DNA of 64,000 nucleotides, from assembly GCF_002091675.1 (NCBI RefSeq), contig NZ_BDAE01000004.1, positions 62,001-126,000 of the forward strand, written 5' to 3'. The translations under genes and the position numbers were made by a program. The notes under the pieces are model-generated. The model saw only the letters and a list, made by a program, of their open reading frames with translations. It was not told the DNA's origin and made no database searches. The DNA is from Pseudomonas luteola NBRC 103146 (GTDB lineage Bacteria; Pseudomonadota; Gammaproteobacteria; Pseudomonadales; Pseudomonadaceae). This document shows, in pieces, positions 9,510-19,978 of this stretch; the stretch's first letter is position 1; each line of letters opens with the position of its first letter.

Positions 9510-9540
9510 GACAGGAAACGCCCATCAGGCGTTTCCTGTC
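9510..9540 (+). terminator. Perfect 13-bp hairpin at the bepA-like/nadA junction
   Basis: GACAGGAAACGCC and GGCGTTTCCTGTC pair perfectly around the loop CATCA. The nadA stop codon falls in the loop. There is no T-run, but stem strength and convergent position suggest a shared terminator. Confidence 0.6.
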
Positions 9541-10583
9541 TGCCTTAATCTTGCTGCCTGGGTAAAGTCCAGCATGCGCTTGAGTGGTTTTACTGCCCTA
9601 GGTATCAGGGAAGGATCAACCAGAACCTCACCGCTACCCTCCTGCAAACAGGCCAGCGTACGCTCCAAGGTATTCATGGCCATCCAAGGGCAATGCGCAC
9701 AACTACGACAAGCAGCACCATTACCCGCCGTAGGCGCCTCAATGAATACTTTGTCAGGACACAACTGCTGCATTTTGTAAAAAATGCCTTTATCCGTTGC
9801 GACAATAAACGTCGAGTTGGGCATCGTCTGTGCAGCCTTGATCATTTGACTGGTTGAACCAACCATGTCTGCCAGCTCGATCACAGCCTCAGGAGATTCG
9901 GGATGCACCAGAACCGCAGCATCAGGATAGAGCGATTTGATATCAGTCAGCTGAGAAGACTTGAACTCCTCATGAACGATGCAGGCGCCATCCCAAAGCA
10001 GCATATCGGCACCTGTTTCCCGCTGAATGTAGCGGCCTAGATGACGGTCCGGTGCCCAAAGAATAGGTTCGCCGTTATCCATCAGGTGCTCAACGATATC
10101 CAGGGCACAGCCAGAGGTTACAACCCAATCTGCCCTGGCTTTTACGGCAGCTGAAGTATTGGCATAAACTACTACCGTCCGCTCGGGATGCTTATCGCAG
10201 AACGCAGCGAACTCCTGAGCTCCGCACCCGATATCCAGCGAACAAGTAGCCTCCAGCGTAGGCATGAGCACTCGCTTCTCGGGATTGAGAATCTTGGCAG
10301 TTTCTCCCATGAAACGCACCCCTGCCACCACGACGGTAGAGGCCTTATGCTGGTTACCAAAGCGTGCCATTTCGAGCGAGTCTGCCACGCACCCGCCCGT
10401 TTCCTCGGCAAGCGCTTGCAGAATGGGATCGGTGTAGTAATGCGCAAGTAGAACAGCGTCACGCGCCTTGAGCTCAGCCGCAATGGCATGGCTAAAATGC
10501 TCTGTTTCAGCTGCACTTAAAATTTTAGGCTGCTTAGCCGCGAGATGGGCTTGAACCAGAAGTCGTTCCGAGATTTGCGACAT
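9525..10583 (-). CDS. nadA: Quinolinate synthase A
   Basis: [4Fe-4S] enzyme that condenses iminoaspartate and dihydroxyacetone phosphate to quinolinate for NAD synthesis. [13 protein letters not shown] at 10583 gives 352 residues, the usual long proteobacterial form. Conserved cysteines occur in [20 protein letters not shown] and [14 protein letters not shown]. It stands alone, with tRNA-Lys upstream on the same strand. Confidence 0.96.
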   Translation of the reverse strand: MSQISERLLVQAHLAAKQPKILSAAETEHFSHAIAAELKARDAVLLAHYYTDPILQALAEETGGCVADSLEMARFGNQHKASTVVVAGVRFMGETAKILNPEKRVLMPTLEATCSLDIGCGAQEFAAFCDKHPERTVVVYANTSAAVKARADWVVTSGCALDIVEHLMDNGEPILWAPDRHLGRYIQRETGADMLLWDGACIVHEEFKSSQLTDIKSLYPDAAVLVHPESPEAVIELADMVGSTSQMIKAAQTMPNSTFIVATDKGIFYKMQQLCPDKVFIEAPTAGNGAACRSCAHCPWMAMNTLERTLACLQEGSGEVLVDPSLIPRAVKPLKRMLDFTQAARLRQTGNA

Positions 10584-10667
10584 GCTCGCTACACCCAAAC
10601 GCTAAAGGGACAGAAGGAGTGTATCGCCAGGAAGCGGCGACCTAAGGAAACAACAAGGGGAGGAAAA

Positions 10668-10743
10668 TGGTGGGTCGTGTAGGATTCGAACCTACGACCA
10701 ATTGGTTAAAAGCCAACTGCTCTACCGACTGAGCTAACGACCC
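10668..10743 (-). tRNA. tRNA-Lys (anticodon TTT)
   Basis: The minus strand is a 76-base tRNA with encoded CCA, acceptor GGGTCGT, anticodon loop CTTTTAA (TTT) and T arm GTAGGTTCGAATCCTAC. It lies between queC and nadA. In P. aeruginosa the matching tRNA-Lys is an attachment site for PAPI-1/pKLC102-type islands; nothing is inserted here. Confidence 0.97.
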
Positions 10744-10757
10744 CGAAAGCGAGTGCT

Positions 10758-10785
10758 ATAATAATGATTTCTTCTGGATAATCAA
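10758..10785 (-). promoter_or_regulatory. Sigma-70-type promoter for tRNA-Lys
   Basis: On the minus strand TTGATT (10785-10780) and TATTAT (10763-10758) are 16 bases apart, 15 bases before the tRNA 5' end. Confidence 0.5.
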
Positions 10786-10803
10786 TACCCTAGCGCAAGT
10801 TTT

Positions 10804-11478
10804 TTAAAAATATCGCGTTGGGTCTTCAAGGTGTGCCGCACGGAATCCTTCCGCACGCAAGCGGCAACTGTCACATCGCCCACAGGCACGCCCTTCGTCG
10901 TCAGCCTTGTAGCAGGAGACGGTTAGGGAGTAGTCCACCCCATTCGCGACGCCCCACTGGATAATCTCAGCCTTCGACATGAACTGGAGCGGTGCTATGA
11001 TTTTAAAGCCATTGCCCTCAACGCCCGCCTTGGTGGCAAGATTAGCCATACGCTCAAAGGACTCAACAAATTCAGGGCGGCAATCTGGATAGCCTGAGTA
11101 ATCCACCGCATTAACACCAATAAAGATATGCTGAGCCTCGAGCACCTCAGCCCAACCCAAGGCAAGCGAAAGAAAAACGGTATTACGGGCAGGTACATAG
11201 GTGACAGGAATACCCTCGGTAGGTGCTTCCGGCACATCGATAGTGCTATCGGTCAACGCCGAGCCGCCAATACCATTCAGGTTCAGACCGATCACTTTGT
11301 GTTCGACCACACCCAACTGAGTTGCCACACGTTCAGCGGCCTTGAGCTCGGCTCTATGACGTTGCCCATAATCAAAGCTCATGGTGTAGCAGGCAAAGCC
11401 CTCAGCCCGAGCCATGGCGACAACCGTGGCAGAATCCAGACCACCAGACAGCAAGATAACGGCTTTTTTCTGGTTCAT
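10804..11478 (-). CDS. queC: 7-cyano-7-deazaguanine synthase
   Basis: ATP-dependent conversion of 7-carboxy-7-deazaguanine to preQ0 in queuosine synthesis. The ATP-binding motif is [12 protein letters not shown]; zinc ligands are in the C-terminal [26 protein letters not shown] at 11478 is chosen because AGGA lies eight bases upstream and it gives the standard 224 residues. It starts one base after queE ends, so the two are co-translated. Confidence 0.96.
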   Translation of the reverse strand: MNQKKAVILLSGGLDSATVVAMARAEGFACYTMSFDYGQRHRAELKAAERVATQLGVVEHKVIGLNLNGIGGSALTDSTIDVPEAPTEGIPVTYVPARNTVFLSLALGWAEVLEAQHIFIGVNAVDYSGYPDCRPEFVESFERMANLATKAGVEGNGFKIIAPLQFMSKAEIIQWGVANGVDYSLTVSCYKADDEGRACGRCDSCRLRAEGFRAAHLEDPTRYF

Positions 11479-11479
11479 A

Positions 11480-12130
11480 TCAATGTCCTGGCTCGTCATT
11501 CCAAAGAATTTTATGCAGCTGCAACTGAAAGCGTACCGGCAGATTGTCTTCTACAATCCACTCAGCCAACTGACGCGGGGTAACCTGCTGATGGCTAGGG
11601 GAAAACAACACCTCATCCACCCGCTCATCAAGGCGATACTGAATCAGCTTAAACACAGCCCACTCGTAATCTTCACGTGAGCAAATTACGAACTTCACCT
11701 GATCGTTTGGCGTAAGATGATCAATGTTGTCGTACAGATTGCGAGAGACTTCAGCAGAGCCGGGCGTCTTCAGATCGACGACCTTGACGACTCGCCGATC
11801 TACAGGCGCGACGTCGAGCGCACCACTGGTTTCAAGTGACACCTCATAGCCAGCGTCACATAGGCGCTCTAGCAGGGGTAAGCAGTTTGGCTGGGCAAGC
11901 GGCTCGCCTCCTGTTACACACACATAGCGAGGCTTATACTGAGCGACACGCTCAACGATTTCGTCCAGCGACATGATCTGGCCGCCGCTGAAGGCATAAG
12001 CCGTATCGCAATATTGGCAACGCAAGGGACAGCCTGTAAGGCGCACGAAAACAGTTGGCAAGCCAGCTGTTCGTGTTTCCCCCTGCAGCGAGTAGAAAAT
12101 CTCGGTAATACGCAGAGTGTTTTGTTGCAT
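11480..12130 (-). CDS. queE: 7-carboxy-7-deazaguanine synthase
   Basis: Radical SAM enzyme that contracts 6-carboxy-tetrahydropterin to 7-carboxy-7-deazaguanine, the step before QueC. The cluster motif CPLRCQYC (CX3CX2C) lies near residue 34, with the SAM-binding GGEPLAQ later. The ATG at 12130 is preferred over the in-frame GTG at 12139 by family alignment; length 216. A terminator separates it from cpoB, so queEC probably has its own promoter in the 84-base gap. Confidence 0.95.
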   Translation of the reverse strand: MQQNTLRITEIFYSLQGETRTAGLPTVFVRLTGCPLRCQYCDTAYAFSGGQIMSLDEIVERVAQYKPRYVCVTGGEPLAQPNCLPLLERLCDAGYEVSLETSGALDVAPVDRRVVKVVDLKTPGSAEVSRNLYDNIDHLTPNDQVKFVICSREDYEWAVFKLIQYRLDERVDEVLFSPSHQQVTPRQLAEWIVEDNLPVRFQLQLHKILWNDEPGH

Positions 12131-12164
12131 GTAGGCCACGGGCGTGACAGCGATACAGGCCGTC

Positions 12165-12191
12165 CGCCTCCGTTGCGAAAAAAGGGAGGCG
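12165..12191. repeat. Inverted repeat upstream of queE
   Basis: CGCCTCC and GGAGGCG, seven bases each, are separated by 13 AT-rich bases between the cpoB terminator and queE. It could be a leader hairpin or an operator. No known riboswitch is recognised. Confidence 0.3.
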
Positions 12192-12202
12192 AATTCTAAC
12201 GA

Positions 12203-12229
12203 AAAAACCTGCCGTTAGGGCAGGTTTTT
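12203..12229 (-). terminator. Terminator of the tol-pal operon
   Basis: An 11-bp perfect stem (AAAAACCTGCC/GGCAGGTTTTT) with a five-base loop, followed on the minus strand by a T-run. The cpoB stop codon TAA lies in the loop. Confidence 0.85.
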
Positions 12230-13036
12230 GAGATCACGCTGGGCTAATTGTGCGGCAGACGATCCAGGATACTGCGCAATGACCTGTTGGTACATTGCTT
12301 TAGCCTTGTCTCGATTTCCAAGCCGCTGCTCAACACCAGCCAGCTTGTAAAGAGAGTCTGGAACCTTGGGATGATTTGGGTAAGCCTGACTTACGCGTGC
12401 AAACGCCTGTCCTGCGGCTTGTAAATCCCCGGAAGCCATATTGACTTCGCCTAACCAATATTGGGCATTTCCCGCATACTGGCTATTGGGATACTTACGC
12501 AGAAACGCTGTAAAGGCTTGGCTTGCCTTGGCAAAATCCTTTGCCTTGATCAGATCAAAGGCCGCATCGTAATACAGCTTTTCCTTTGCGGGATCACCAG
12601 GCTCGCTGTTGGCCTGAGAAGCTGGCGGAACAGGTGCGGCGTTCGCATTGATAGCCCCTGCAGACGAACCAGCATCATTACCACCAGTGGCATTCGCTGG
12701 CGCTCCAGAAGAAGCACTTGCAGAAATTCGGCGATCAAGGTCCTGGTAACGTTCCAGTCCTTGCTGTTTTAGCTGATTGATTTCATTTTGCTGCTCTTCA
12801 ACCTGACCACGCAGGCGCGCTATATCATCCTGCATCTGCTGCAATTGCATGAAGAGCTGCCCCTGTGCAGAGACAGGGGCGCTAGCGCCCCCATCCCCTG
12901 CATAGGCAGCGCCTTGGGTGCTATAGCCGGGAGTAGAACCGCTCCCACCATATCCCCCTTCCTGAACCGGTACCTGTGCCCATACAACGGAAGTGCACAG
13001 AGCCAACGATGTCAGTACAAACAGGCGCTTCGGCAT
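12215..13036 (-). CDS. cpoB: Cell division coordinator CpoB (YbgF)
   Basis: Periplasmic protein that links peptidoglycan synthesis with Tol-Pal-driven outer-membrane constriction. The 273 residues show a signal peptide ending VVWAQ, a trimerising coiled coil at about 60-105 (QMQDDIARLRGQVEEQQNEI), a Ser/Ala/Gly/Asn-rich linker, and three C-terminal TPR units starting near YDAAFDLIKAKDFAKA. It closes the ybgC-tolQRAB-pal-cpoB operon. Confidence 0.95.
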   Translation of the reverse strand: MPKRLFVLTSLALCTSVVWAQVPVQEGGYGGSGSTPGYSTQGAAYAGDGGASAPVSAQGQLFMQLQQMQDDIARLRGQVEEQQNEINQLKQQGLERYQDLDRRISASASSGAPANATGGNDAGSSAGAINANAAPVPPASQANSEPGDPAKEKLYYDAAFDLIKAKDFAKASQAFTAFLRKYPNSQYAGNAQYWLGEVNMASGDLQAAGQAFARVSQAYPNHPKVPDSLYKLAGVEQRLGNRDKAKAMYQQVIAQYPGSSAAQLAQRDLKNLP

Positions 13037-13041
13037 AGATC

Positions 13042-13557
13042 TTACTTCTTCAGCTCAACGCGACGGTTCTGAGCCCAGGACTGCTCGTCATGACCGATAG
13101 CAGCAGGACGCTCTTTACCATAGGAAACGAGTTCCAGCTGAGCCGGAGAAACGCCCTGCAGTACGAGGTAACGCTGAACAGCCTTGGCACGACGCTCGCC
13201 CAGAGCCAGGTTGTACTCACGAGTACCGCGCTCGTCAGTATGGCCTTCCAGTACAACACGCTGACCACTAGTTTTCAGGTCACGAGCATGAACGTCCAGA
13301 GCGCGCATGGCTTCCGGCTTCAGATCGGAGCTGTCGTATTCGAAATAGAATGTAGTGATAGCACGCAGAGCGGCTTCGTCGCTCATGCTGCCATCAACGG
13401 CACCGGCGTTAGCGCCATAGCCTGCGTTTGGATCGACAGCACCGGCGCCAGCGCCAGCACCTTCACCAGAAGCATCACCACCCTTGGAAGAACAACCTAC
13501 TGCAACGGCCATGGCCAAAGCCAGAGCAGCGAACTTGCCGAATTTCAGCATTTCCAT
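13042..13557 (-). CDS. pal: Peptidoglycan-associated lipoprotein
   Basis: Outer-membrane lipoprotein that binds peptidoglycan and TolB. The signal ends AVAVGC at residue 22, followed by a Gly/Ala-rich linker and an OmpA-like domain from about 66, with [13 protein letters not shown] and [13 protein letters not shown]. Length 171; the linker is slightly longer than I recall for OprL of P. aeruginosa. It is five bases before cpoB. Confidence 0.97.
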   Translation of the reverse strand: MEMLKFGKFAALALAMAVAVGCSSKGGDASGEGAGAGAGAVDPNAGYGANAGAVDGSMSDEAALRAITTFYFEYDSSDLKPEAMRALDVHARDLKTSGQRVVLEGHTDERGTREYNLALGERRAKAVQRYLVLQGVSPAQLELVSYGKERPAAIGHDEQSWAQNRRVELKK

Positions 13558-13611
13558 CGTTAACTCCTAAAGAACCGCAAAGTGTTTTGTATAGAACAGA
13601 TTATATTGCCG

Positions 13612-14910
13612 TCAGTTCAGGTAAGGGGACCAAGAAGGCTCGCGAACATCGCCTTGGGTGGTGGGTAGCGTAATACGCACACGTCCGTTGATGGATACAA
13701 GCATCAGTACGCCTCGGTCCTGCTGGCGGGACGCGTAGATTACCATGGTGCCATTTGGCGCAACAGTAGGCGAATCGTTAAGACTGGTGTTGGAGAGCAC
13801 CCGGACGCTGCCACGCTGAAGATCCTGGGCACCAATCTGGAAGTTGGTGAAACCTTCCTGACGATGCACCATTACCAGCGTTTTTTCATCGGCAGATAGT
13901 TTAGGGTTCGCATTGTAGTTGCCTACGAATGTAACGCGCTCTGCCCCACCGCCGCTAACATTGGTTTTATAGATCTGTGGTTTTCCGGAACGGTCTGAAG
14001 TGAAATAGATAGTCTGCCCATCACGCCCCCAGAACGGCTCGGTATCAATCGCAGAGTCGTTGGTAACGCGACGAATCTGACGCGAATTCAGGTCCATCAC
14101 ATAAATCTCAGGGTTTCCATCGCGCGACAGCACGAACGCCAGGCGGTTACCGTCCGGAGAAAAAGCCGGAGCGCCATTCAATCCTTCGAAATTGGTGAGC
14201 TGCTCACGACGACCTGTATCTACGTACTGCAGAAAGATACGTGGACGCTGCTGTTCAAAGGAAACATAGGCGATACGCTTGCCATCAGGAGCAAAACGAG
14301 GCGACAGGATTGGTTCACGAGACTGTAGGAGTGTCACGGAACGAGCACCGTCATAGTCTGCACGCTGCAGGGTATAACGAGTGTTGTTCTGGGAAAAACG
14401 CTCGGCAGTGACGTACAGGAGCTTCGTAGAGAACGCGCCCTTGATACCGGTCAGCTTTTCGAATGACTGATCGGAAATATAGTGAGCCATGTCGCGCAGC
14501 TGATCAGTACCCCCGCCTACGCTACCCGTCATGACCTGCTGCTGTGTAGCGATGTTAAACAGTGCATATTGGATTTGCAGACGACCACCACTGGGCACGA
14601 TATTGCCGATCAGCACATAGCTGACCCCTAGTGCCTGCCAATCCTTGTAGGACACTTCGCTTGCCTGAGTCGGCAGGCTAAGCATGTTCTGCCGGTCGAT
14701 GGGAGCAAAAGAGCCGGAATTACGCAGATCGTTACCAATGATATTGGCCATATCATCAGGCAGTGGTTGACCACCCTGCCAGCCAAAAGGCACGACTGCA
14801 ATCGGGATGGCTTTGTCATTGCCACTGGATACCACCAGGGGGTCGGCAGCATGGGCAGCGCCTACCAGGAACATGAATCCCAGCAGAACGATACGAATCA
14901 GGTTATTCAC
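13612..14910 (-). CDS. tolB: Tol-Pal system protein TolB
   Basis: Periplasmic partner of Pal and TolA. A signal peptide ends GAAHA, followed by an N-terminal alpha/beta domain and a six-bladed WD40-like propeller with repeats such as [15 protein letters not shown] and [13 protein letters not shown]. Length 432. Its ATG overlaps the tolA stop as ATGA. Confidence 0.97.
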   Translation of the reverse strand: MNNLIRIVLLGFMFLVGAAHAADPLVVSSGNDKAIPIAVVPFGWQGGQPLPDDMANIIGNDLRNSGSFAPIDRQNMLSLPTQASEVSYKDWQALGVSYVLIGNIVPSGGRLQIQYALFNIATQQQVMTGSVGGGTDQLRDMAHYISDQSFEKLTGIKGAFSTKLLYVTAERFSQNNTRYTLQRADYDGARSVTLLQSREPILSPRFAPDGKRIAYVSFEQQRPRIFLQYVDTGRREQLTNFEGLNGAPAFSPDGNRLAFVLSRDGNPEIYVMDLNSRQIRRVTNDSAIDTEPFWGRDGQTIYFTSDRSGKPQIYKTNVSGGGAERVTFVGNYNANPKLSADEKTLVMVHRQEGFTNFQIGAQDLQRGSVRVLSNTSLNDSPTVAPNGTMVIYASRQQDRGVLMLVSINGRVRITLPTTQGDVREPSWSPYLN

Positions 14911-16016
14911 AGACTCAAATCCTCCGGTTTGAAGATAATGCGACGCTTGCGATAAAGCTGGTCGAACGTCGCGCGATCAAGCTGTTGCATTTCAGGTATG
15001 CGTCCTACGTTGCGCACGGCAGCCACTGCCGAGCTATCGAAAGCAGAATCACCGCTAGACCGGGTCACACTGGCATTGGTTACCGTTCCGTCAGGTAGCA
15101 TTTCAATTTGCACTTCCACACTCATACCGTTGCGGGCAGATGGCGGGCGGCGCCATTGCTCACTGACCAGACGCACGATAAGGTCATCAAAGTTCGACGC
15201 TACCTCATCGCCTACCTCATCAGCCATTGCCTGCTGTCGCTGCGTGTCATCGGAAAGAAGCTCAGCCAACGCCTGTGCTTTCTTATCCTCTGCTGCCTTG
15301 CGTGCGGCAGCCTGAGCTGCCTTTTTCTTGGCGTCCTCAGCAGCTTTGGCTTTCGCCTGCTCGGCCGCTTTTTTCTTGGCCTCTTCAGCTGCTTTCTTTT
15401 TAGCTTCTTCAGCGGCTGCTTTTTTCTCTGCCGCTTCAGCCGCTTTTTTCTTGGCCTCTTCAGCTGCTTTCTTCTTAGCTTCTTCAGCGGCTGCCTTTTT
15501 CTGAGCAGCCTCCTCAGCCTGTTTTTTTGCCAATTCAGATTTGCGCTGCTGCTCTGCGGCGGCTTTTTCCTGCGCTGCCTTTTCAGCCTTTGCTGCGGCC
15601 TCAGCTTTTGCCGCTTCGGCCTTGGCTTCAGCGGCTTTCTGGGCAGCTTCTACCTGCTGCGCCTTTCGAGCGTCCTCAGCTTTCTTTTGTTCCGCAGCTT
15701 TGGCGGCTGCCGCCGCCGCAGCAGCGGCCTGGGCCTGCTGCTCTGCTTTCTTCTGCTCCATCTGCTCGACTTCATACTGGCGAGAAGACGTTTTTTTGGC
15801 CTCTCCAGCCAGCTTCTGCTCTGTCTGCACCTGAGCAGGGCTTTTGGATTTCAACTGGACCAGAGTCGCCTGAACAATTGGCTTGGACTGTGGCAGCTCC
15901 GGTGCCATTGCCCAGCTCACAAACAGAGCAGCAAAAATGACAACATGGAGAGCCACAGCCCAAACGATAGGCCAGAAATAGCTCTCTGAAGGAGAACGCT
16001 CACGGTCTTGCATCAA
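14907..16016 (-). CDS. tolA: Tol-Pal system inner-membrane protein TolA
   Basis: Spans the envelope to couple the TolQR motor to Pal. Residues 15-37 form the single membrane helix, about 80-255 an Ala/Lys/Glu-rich long helix with AEEAKKKAA repeats, and the rest the globular C-terminal domain ([20 protein letters not shown]). Length 369. The helical stalk contains a near-exact 75-bp tandem duplication (15351-15500). Both ends overlap neighbours as ATGA. Confidence 0.96.
   Translation of the reverse strand: MMQDRERSPSESYFWPIVWAVALHVVIFAALFVSWAMAPELPQSKPIVQATLVQLKSKSPAQVQTEQKLAGEAKKTSSRQYEVEQMEQKKAEQQAQAAAAAAAAAKAAEQKKAEDARKAQQVEAAQKAAEAKAEAAKAEAAAKAEKAAQEKAAAEQQRKSELAKKQAEEAAQKKAAAEEAKKKAAEEAKKKAAEAAEKKAAAEEAKKKAAEEAKKKAAEQAKAKAAEDAKKKAAQAAARKAAEDKKAQALAELLSDDTQRQQAMADEVGDEVASNFDDLIVRLVSEQWRRPPSARNGMSVEVQIEMLPDGTVTNASVTRSSGDSAFDSSAVAAVRNVGRIPEMQQLDRATFDQLYRKRRIIFKPEDLSL
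15351..15500 (-). repeat. 75-bp tandem duplication inside tolA
   Basis: Two adjacent 75-base units encode TolA residues 173-197 and 198-222, both beginning [20 protein letters not shown]. The units are nearly identical at DNA level, pointing to recent duplication and possible length variation. Confidence 0.85.
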
Positions 16017-16462
16017 GGCGCCTCGGTGATCAACCCGACATTGGGTACACCTGCCTGCTGCAGGCCGCCCATGGCTGCTGCCACTATCCCATAGTTAACA
16101 GCCTTGTCACCCCGGATGAAAACCTGGGTATCAGGTCTTGCACGCATGATCTTGGTAACCTGCTCCGTCAACTGAGGCAGGGCAACAGCGCTGGCACTGT
16201 CACGCTGCTGGTCCGTCTCGACTTCCTTACCTGTATTCCAGTAGTAAGTACCGTCCGCCTTGATAGAAATAGTCAGGATCTGCTTGTTGTTATCCTGCGG
16301 CATGGGCTGGCTGTCCGCATTAGGCAAGTCGACCTTGACCCCTTGATTAATCATTGGCGCAGTTACCATGAAAATGACCAGCAGTACCAGCATCACATCG
16401 ATGTAAGGTACGACGTTCATTTCGGCAACCGGCTTACGCTTATGTCTACCCCTGGAGGACAT
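16013..16462 (-). CDS. tolR: Tol-Pal system protein TolR
   Basis: Inner-membrane stator component of the proton-driven Tol motor, ExbD family. One membrane helix at residues 17-38 carries the proton-path aspartate (NVVPYIDVMLVLLVIFM), followed by a periplasmic domain. Length 149. The stop overlaps the tolA start as ATGA, and tolQ lies 12 bases upstream. Confidence 0.97.
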   Translation of the reverse strand: MSSRGRHKRKPVAEMNVVPYIDVMLVLLVIFMVTAPMINQGVKVDLPNADSQPMPQDNNKQILTISIKADGTYYWNTGKEVETDQQRDSASAVALPQLTEQVTKIMRARPDTQVFIRGDKAVNYGIVAAAMGGLQQAGVPNVGLITEAP

Positions 16463-16474
16463 GGTTGATACCTA

Positions 16475-17167
16475 TTACTCGTCGCTGGTGTGGACTTTGC
16501 GATGCAGGATGGACTGGAACTCATCAGCAAAGGTGTAATAACGTCCGATCAGTGTCTCTGAGCGCGCAGCAAACCGGTTGTACGCCACTACGGCCGGAAT
16601 CGCTGCAAACAAACCGATAGCGGTTGCAATCAATGCTTCTGCAATACCAGGCGCAACGGTAGCCAGCGTAGCCTGCTGTACCGTAGCCAGACCGCGGAAC
16701 GAGTTCATGATGCCCCATACGGTACCGAACAGACCTACATACGGACTGGTGGAGCCGACGGTAGCCAGGAACGGCAGGCTTTGCTCAAGCTTCTCTTCTT
16801 CGCGAGAAATGGCGACCCGCATGGCACGCTGTACGCCTTCCATCACCGCGTCAGGGTCTACCCCCGCCTGCTGACGCAGCCTGGAAAACTCTTTGAAGCC
16901 AGCACGGAAGATCTGCTCGACACCTGAATCGGGGTCAGGATTGCTGCCTGCCTGACGGTAAAGCTTGGACAGGTCGATACCCGACCAGAAACGCTCCTCG
17001 AAAGTCTCCAGTGCACGTTTGGCTGCACGGATGGCATTGGCACGCTGGATAATCATGACCCATGATGTTACCGAAGCCGCTACCAGCGTCAGCATGACCA
17101 GCTGAACTACCAGGCTGGCATTGCTCACAAGGCTCCACATGGAGGAATGGTCGACAGTTGGTTCCAC
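16475..17167 (-). CDS. tolQ: Tol-Pal system protein TolQ
   Basis: Inner-membrane motor protein of the MotA/TolQ/ExbB family. The 230 residues show three membrane helices: about 12-35, 130-155 (LATVGSTSPYVGLFGTVWGI) and 165-190 (IAEALIATAIGLFAAIPAVV). It forms the channel with TolR and follows ybgC by 14 bases. Confidence 0.97.
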   Translation of the reverse strand: MEPTVDHSSMWSLVSNASLVVQLVMLTLVAASVTSWVMIIQRANAIRAAKRALETFEERFWSGIDLSKLYRQAGSNPDPDSGVEQIFRAGFKEFSRLRQQAGVDPDAVMEGVQRAMRVAISREEEKLEQSLPFLATVGSTSPYVGLFGTVWGIMNSFRGLATVQQATLATVAPGIAEALIATAIGLFAAIPAVVAYNRFAARSETLIGRYYTFADEFQSILHRKVHTSDE

Positions 17168-17181
17168 GCTAAATCTCCTGC

Positions 17182-17616
17182 TTAAATTGAGTCCGAATCG
17201 CTCGCGAATACTGTTCGCATGGCCTCAGGAATGGCCCTGGGCCTGAAGTTGTCTGAACGTACACACGCAACCGTCACATACCCTTCGCATAACAGAACAC
17301 CATCGTCTCGCCGAGTCACCTGCTGATGAAAGCGCAGGCTGGCCCGGTTCAGTTCAATAACCCGAGCGCTGACCTCCAACTCGTTATCCAACCGAGCCGG
17401 TGCATGGTAACGTGCCTCACATGAATGCACGACAAATAGGATGTTTTCTTCCGCCAGGCGAGATTGAACAAAGCCTAACGCCCGCAACCGTTCGGTACGA
17501 GCACGTTCCATGAATTTGAGATAGTTGACGTAGTAGACGATGCCTCCTGCGTCGGTGTCTTCGTAATACACTCGACACCGCAGCGAATACGGCTGAGTCA
17601 CATGTTGCGCGCGCAT
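17182..17616 (-). CDS. ybgC: Acyl-CoA thioesterase YbgC
   Basis: Hotdog-fold 4HBT thioesterase acting on acyl-CoA or acyl-ACP, regularly the first gene of tol-pal operons. The signature [19 protein letters not shown] includes the catalytic aspartate. Length 144. It lies 51 bases after ruvB, so the ruv and tol groups may share transcripts. Confidence 0.94.
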   Translation of the reverse strand: MRAQHVTQPYSLRCRVYYEDTDAGGIVYYVNYLKFMERARTERLRALGFVQSRLAEENILFVVHSCEARYHAPARLDNELEVSARVIELNRASLRFHQQVTRRDDGVLLCEGYVTVACVRSDNFRPRAIPEAMRTVFASDSDSI

Positions 17617-17667
17617 ACTCTAGAACCAAGCCTTCAATTTGCCAATCAGAAATACTTGCAGTTGCAA

Positions 17668-18720
17668 TTAATTATTATCTTCCTCAAAAAGATCAGGCAC
17701 GGTTCCTGGCCCCATACGCTTGGGCACGTTCAAACCAAAGTGAAGATAAGCATGGCGGGTTACCATCCGACCCCTTGGCGTACGCATGATATAGCCCTGC
17801 TGAATCAAATACGGTTCCAAGACATCTTCAATGGTGTGACGCTCCTCACTGATTGCAGCAGCCAGGCTATCTACCCCTACCGGCCCGCCGTCGAACTTGT
17901 CGATGAGCGTCAGTAGAAGTCTTCGGTCCAGGTGATCAAAGCCGCGTGCATCCACATCCAGCAGATCCAGAGCCTGGCTTGCAATCGTATGACTGATTCG
18001 TCCCTGCCCTCTCACCTCTGCAAAATCGCGTACACGTCTTAACAACCGGTTCGCAATACGGGGAGTACCGCGGGCACGGCGAGCGATTTCCACAGCGCCT
18101 TCGGCCTCAATTGTCAGATTCAGGATTTTGGCAGAACGCGTAACGATGCTGGCAAGGTCCTCTACGCTATAAAACTCAAGCCGCTGAATAATTCCGAATC
18201 GGTCCCTTAATGGGTTCGTCAGCATTCCGGCACGCGTAGTGGCGCCTACCAATGTAAACGGTGGCAAATCCAGCTTGATTGATCGCGCGGCAGGGCCTTC
18301 TCCGATCATAATATCGAGCTGATAGTCCTCCATCGCTGGATAGAGGACCTCTTCTACAACCGGCGAAAGGCGATGGATTTCGTCTACGAAAAGAACGTCT
18401 CCAGCCTCGAGACTGGTCAGCAGAGCAGCAAGATCTCCTGGCCGCTCAATTACCGGCCCAGATGTGCTTTTGATGGCAACACCCATTTCCTCGGCAATGA
18501 TATTGGCGAGCGTGGTTTTGCCTAGCCCTGGCGGCCCGAAAATAAGCGTATGGTCTAGCGCCTCGCCCCGCCCCTTTGCCGCCTGGATGAAAAGACTCAT
18601 CTGCTCGCGCACGACCGGCTGGCCAATGTACTCGGCCAGTCTCAGAGGACGGATAGCACGATCTTGCTGCTCTTCACGATCTCGGCCCGCGGCAGAAATC
18701 AAACGATCCGGTTCAATCAT
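17668..18720 (-). CDS. ruvB: Holliday junction helicase RuvB
   Basis: Hexameric AAA+ motor that drives Holliday-junction migration with RuvA. Walker A is [12 protein letters not shown], Walker B DEIHRL, sensor 1 GATTRAG, and the C-terminal winged helix contains [13 protein letters not shown]. Length 350. It starts two bases after ruvA ends. No LexA-box-like CTG-N10-CAG was found before ruvC in 19865-19978. Confidence 0.98.
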   Translation of the reverse strand: MIEPDRLISAAGRDREEQQDRAIRPLRLAEYIGQPVVREQMSLFIQAAKGRGEALDHTLIFGPPGLGKTTLANIIAEEMGVAIKSTSGPVIERPGDLAALLTSLEAGDVLFVDEIHRLSPVVEEVLYPAMEDYQLDIMIGEGPAARSIKLDLPPFTLVGATTRAGMLTNPLRDRFGIIQRLEFYSVEDLASIVTRSAKILNLTIEAEGAVEIARRARGTPRIANRLLRRVRDFAEVRGQGRISHTIASQALDLLDVDARGFDHLDRRLLLTLIDKFDGGPVGVDSLAAAISEERHTIEDVLEPYLIQQGYIMRTPRGRMVTRHAYLHFGLNVPKRMGPGTVPDLFEEDNN

Positions 18721-18722
18721 GG

Positions 18723-19328
18723 TTACACCATGCCTTTTAGGGCACGACGAATAAGGTCTTCACTACTGAGGCCTTCTTCAGCGATGGCAGATACTGCACG
18801 ACTGGCTTCCTGCGGCTTGAATCCGAGCGACACTAACGCACTGACTGCATCAGTTTCAGCTGTTACGACAGGCTTGCCGGCAGCCGTTTCCATCATGAGC
18901 GGTGCGATAGACGGAAGGCTTTCCCATGCCTTGAAGCGATCCTTGAGCTCGACCAGCAGACGTTCAGCCGTCTTTTTGCCGACGCCGGGAATCTTAACCA
19001 GCGCAGACGCATCCTGGGCCTGTACGCAGCGCACCAGCTCGTCCACCTCAAAGCCAGACATCAGCGCCAGTGCCAGCTTTGGCCCTACTCCATTCAAGCG
19101 AATCAACTCACGGAAGAGTTCTCGCTCGCGCTTTTCAAAAAAGCCGTAAAGCAGATGAGCATCCTCACGCACGACCAGATGCGTATGCAAGGTAACTGGC
19201 TCACCCAACGACGGAAGGCGATACAACGTTGTCATGGGGACTTCCAGCTCGTAGCCCACGCCATTGACATCGATGATTACATGCGGCGGCTGTTTTTCAG
19301 CCAGAGAACCGCGGAGACGTCCAATCAC
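18723..19328 (-). CDS. ruvA: Holliday junction protein RuvA
   Basis: Tetrameric junction-binding protein that loads RuvB. The true start is a GTG at 19328 ([15 protein letters not shown]), which gives the standard 201 residues; the upstream open frame is spurious. Two helix-hairpin-helix motifs are visible ([17 protein letters not shown] and [18 protein letters not shown]), and domain III ends the protein. It is 11 bases after ruvC. Confidence 0.96.
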   Translation of the reverse strand: MIGRLRGSLAEKQPPHVIIDVNGVGYELEVPMTTLYRLPSLGEPVTLHTHLVVREDAHLLYGFFEKRERELFRELIRLNGVGPKLALALMSGFEVDELVRCVQAQDASALVKIPGVGKKTAERLLVELKDRFKAWESLPSIAPLMMETAAGKPVVTAETDAVSALVSLGFKPQEASRAVSAIAEEGLSSEDLIRRALKGMV

Positions 19329-19339
19329 AGAAATACCTA

Positions 19340-19864
19340 TTAAAGACGCAGGCGACCACCGCGCCGGCGAGCCCCTAGAAGCCCATGAGGGGTCAGACTT
19401 TGCCGCGTATGCGCATGACAAATAGCAATCCCGAGGGCGTCGGAAGCATCTATCTGGGGCTTCTCCTTTAGTTTCAACAAGTGCATGACCATCATCATGA
19501 CCTGTTGCTTATCGGCAGCACCTGAGCCCACGATGGCTTGTTTGACCTGGGTAGCTGTGTATTCAGCTATTTCAAGCCCCGCTTCGGCACAGGCCACAAT
19601 GGCTGCACCTCGAGCTTGTCCCAGCTTTAAAGCAGAATCGGCATTGCGCGCCATGAATACCTGTTCAATGCCCATGGTGACTGGCTCATAAAGCCCAATG
19701 ACTTCCCGCACCCCTCTGTAGACGATTTGCAAACGCTCATACAAAGGGCCATTACCCGTACGAATACAGCCAGAGGCTACGTATTCGCACCCTTTACCCG
19801 TGTCCCGGATTACGCCGAATCCAGTGATTCGCGAACCAGGGTCAATGCCTAGTACCAGGGTCAT
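19340..19864 (-). CDS. ruvC: Holliday junction resolvase RuvC
   Basis: Dimeric endonuclease that cuts Holliday junctions. Acidic catalytic residues are visible in [20 protein letters not shown] and [12 protein letters not shown]. Length 174. The order yebC-ruvC-ruvA-ruvB is conserved in pseudomonads. Confidence 0.97.
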   Translation of the reverse strand: MTLVLGIDPGSRITGFGVIRDTGKGCEYVASGCIRTGNGPLYERLQIVYRGVREVIGLYEPVTMGIEQVFMARNADSALKLGQARGAAIVACAEAGLEIAEYTATQVKQAIVGSGAADKQQVMMMVMHLLKLKEKPQIDASDALGIAICHAHTRQSLTPHGLLGARRRGGRLRL

Positions 19865-19978
19865 CTCTATATCCTTCCCAGACCAGGCGGGAGAAAGGTG
19901 ACTGCTTTAAGGAGGCTTGTACCTTTCCAGTAGCAGCCACCCCTGTTGCGCGCTGACACTATAGGGGTATCAGGCCCT

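Noticed and set aside
12131-12214. preQ1 riboswitch before queE
   Set aside because: Only a simple 7-bp inverted repeat is seen; no preQ1 aptamer pattern with an A-rich tail pairing into the loop.
15108-15989. Plus-strand 293-residue open frame opposite tolA
   Set aside because: Leu/Phe/Cys-rich composition is the antisense image of the Ala/Lys/Glu repeats of TolA; no ribosome binding site.
19865-19978. LexA box before ruvCAB, as in E. coli ruvAB
   Set aside because: No CTG-N10-CAG with symmetric arms in the gap.
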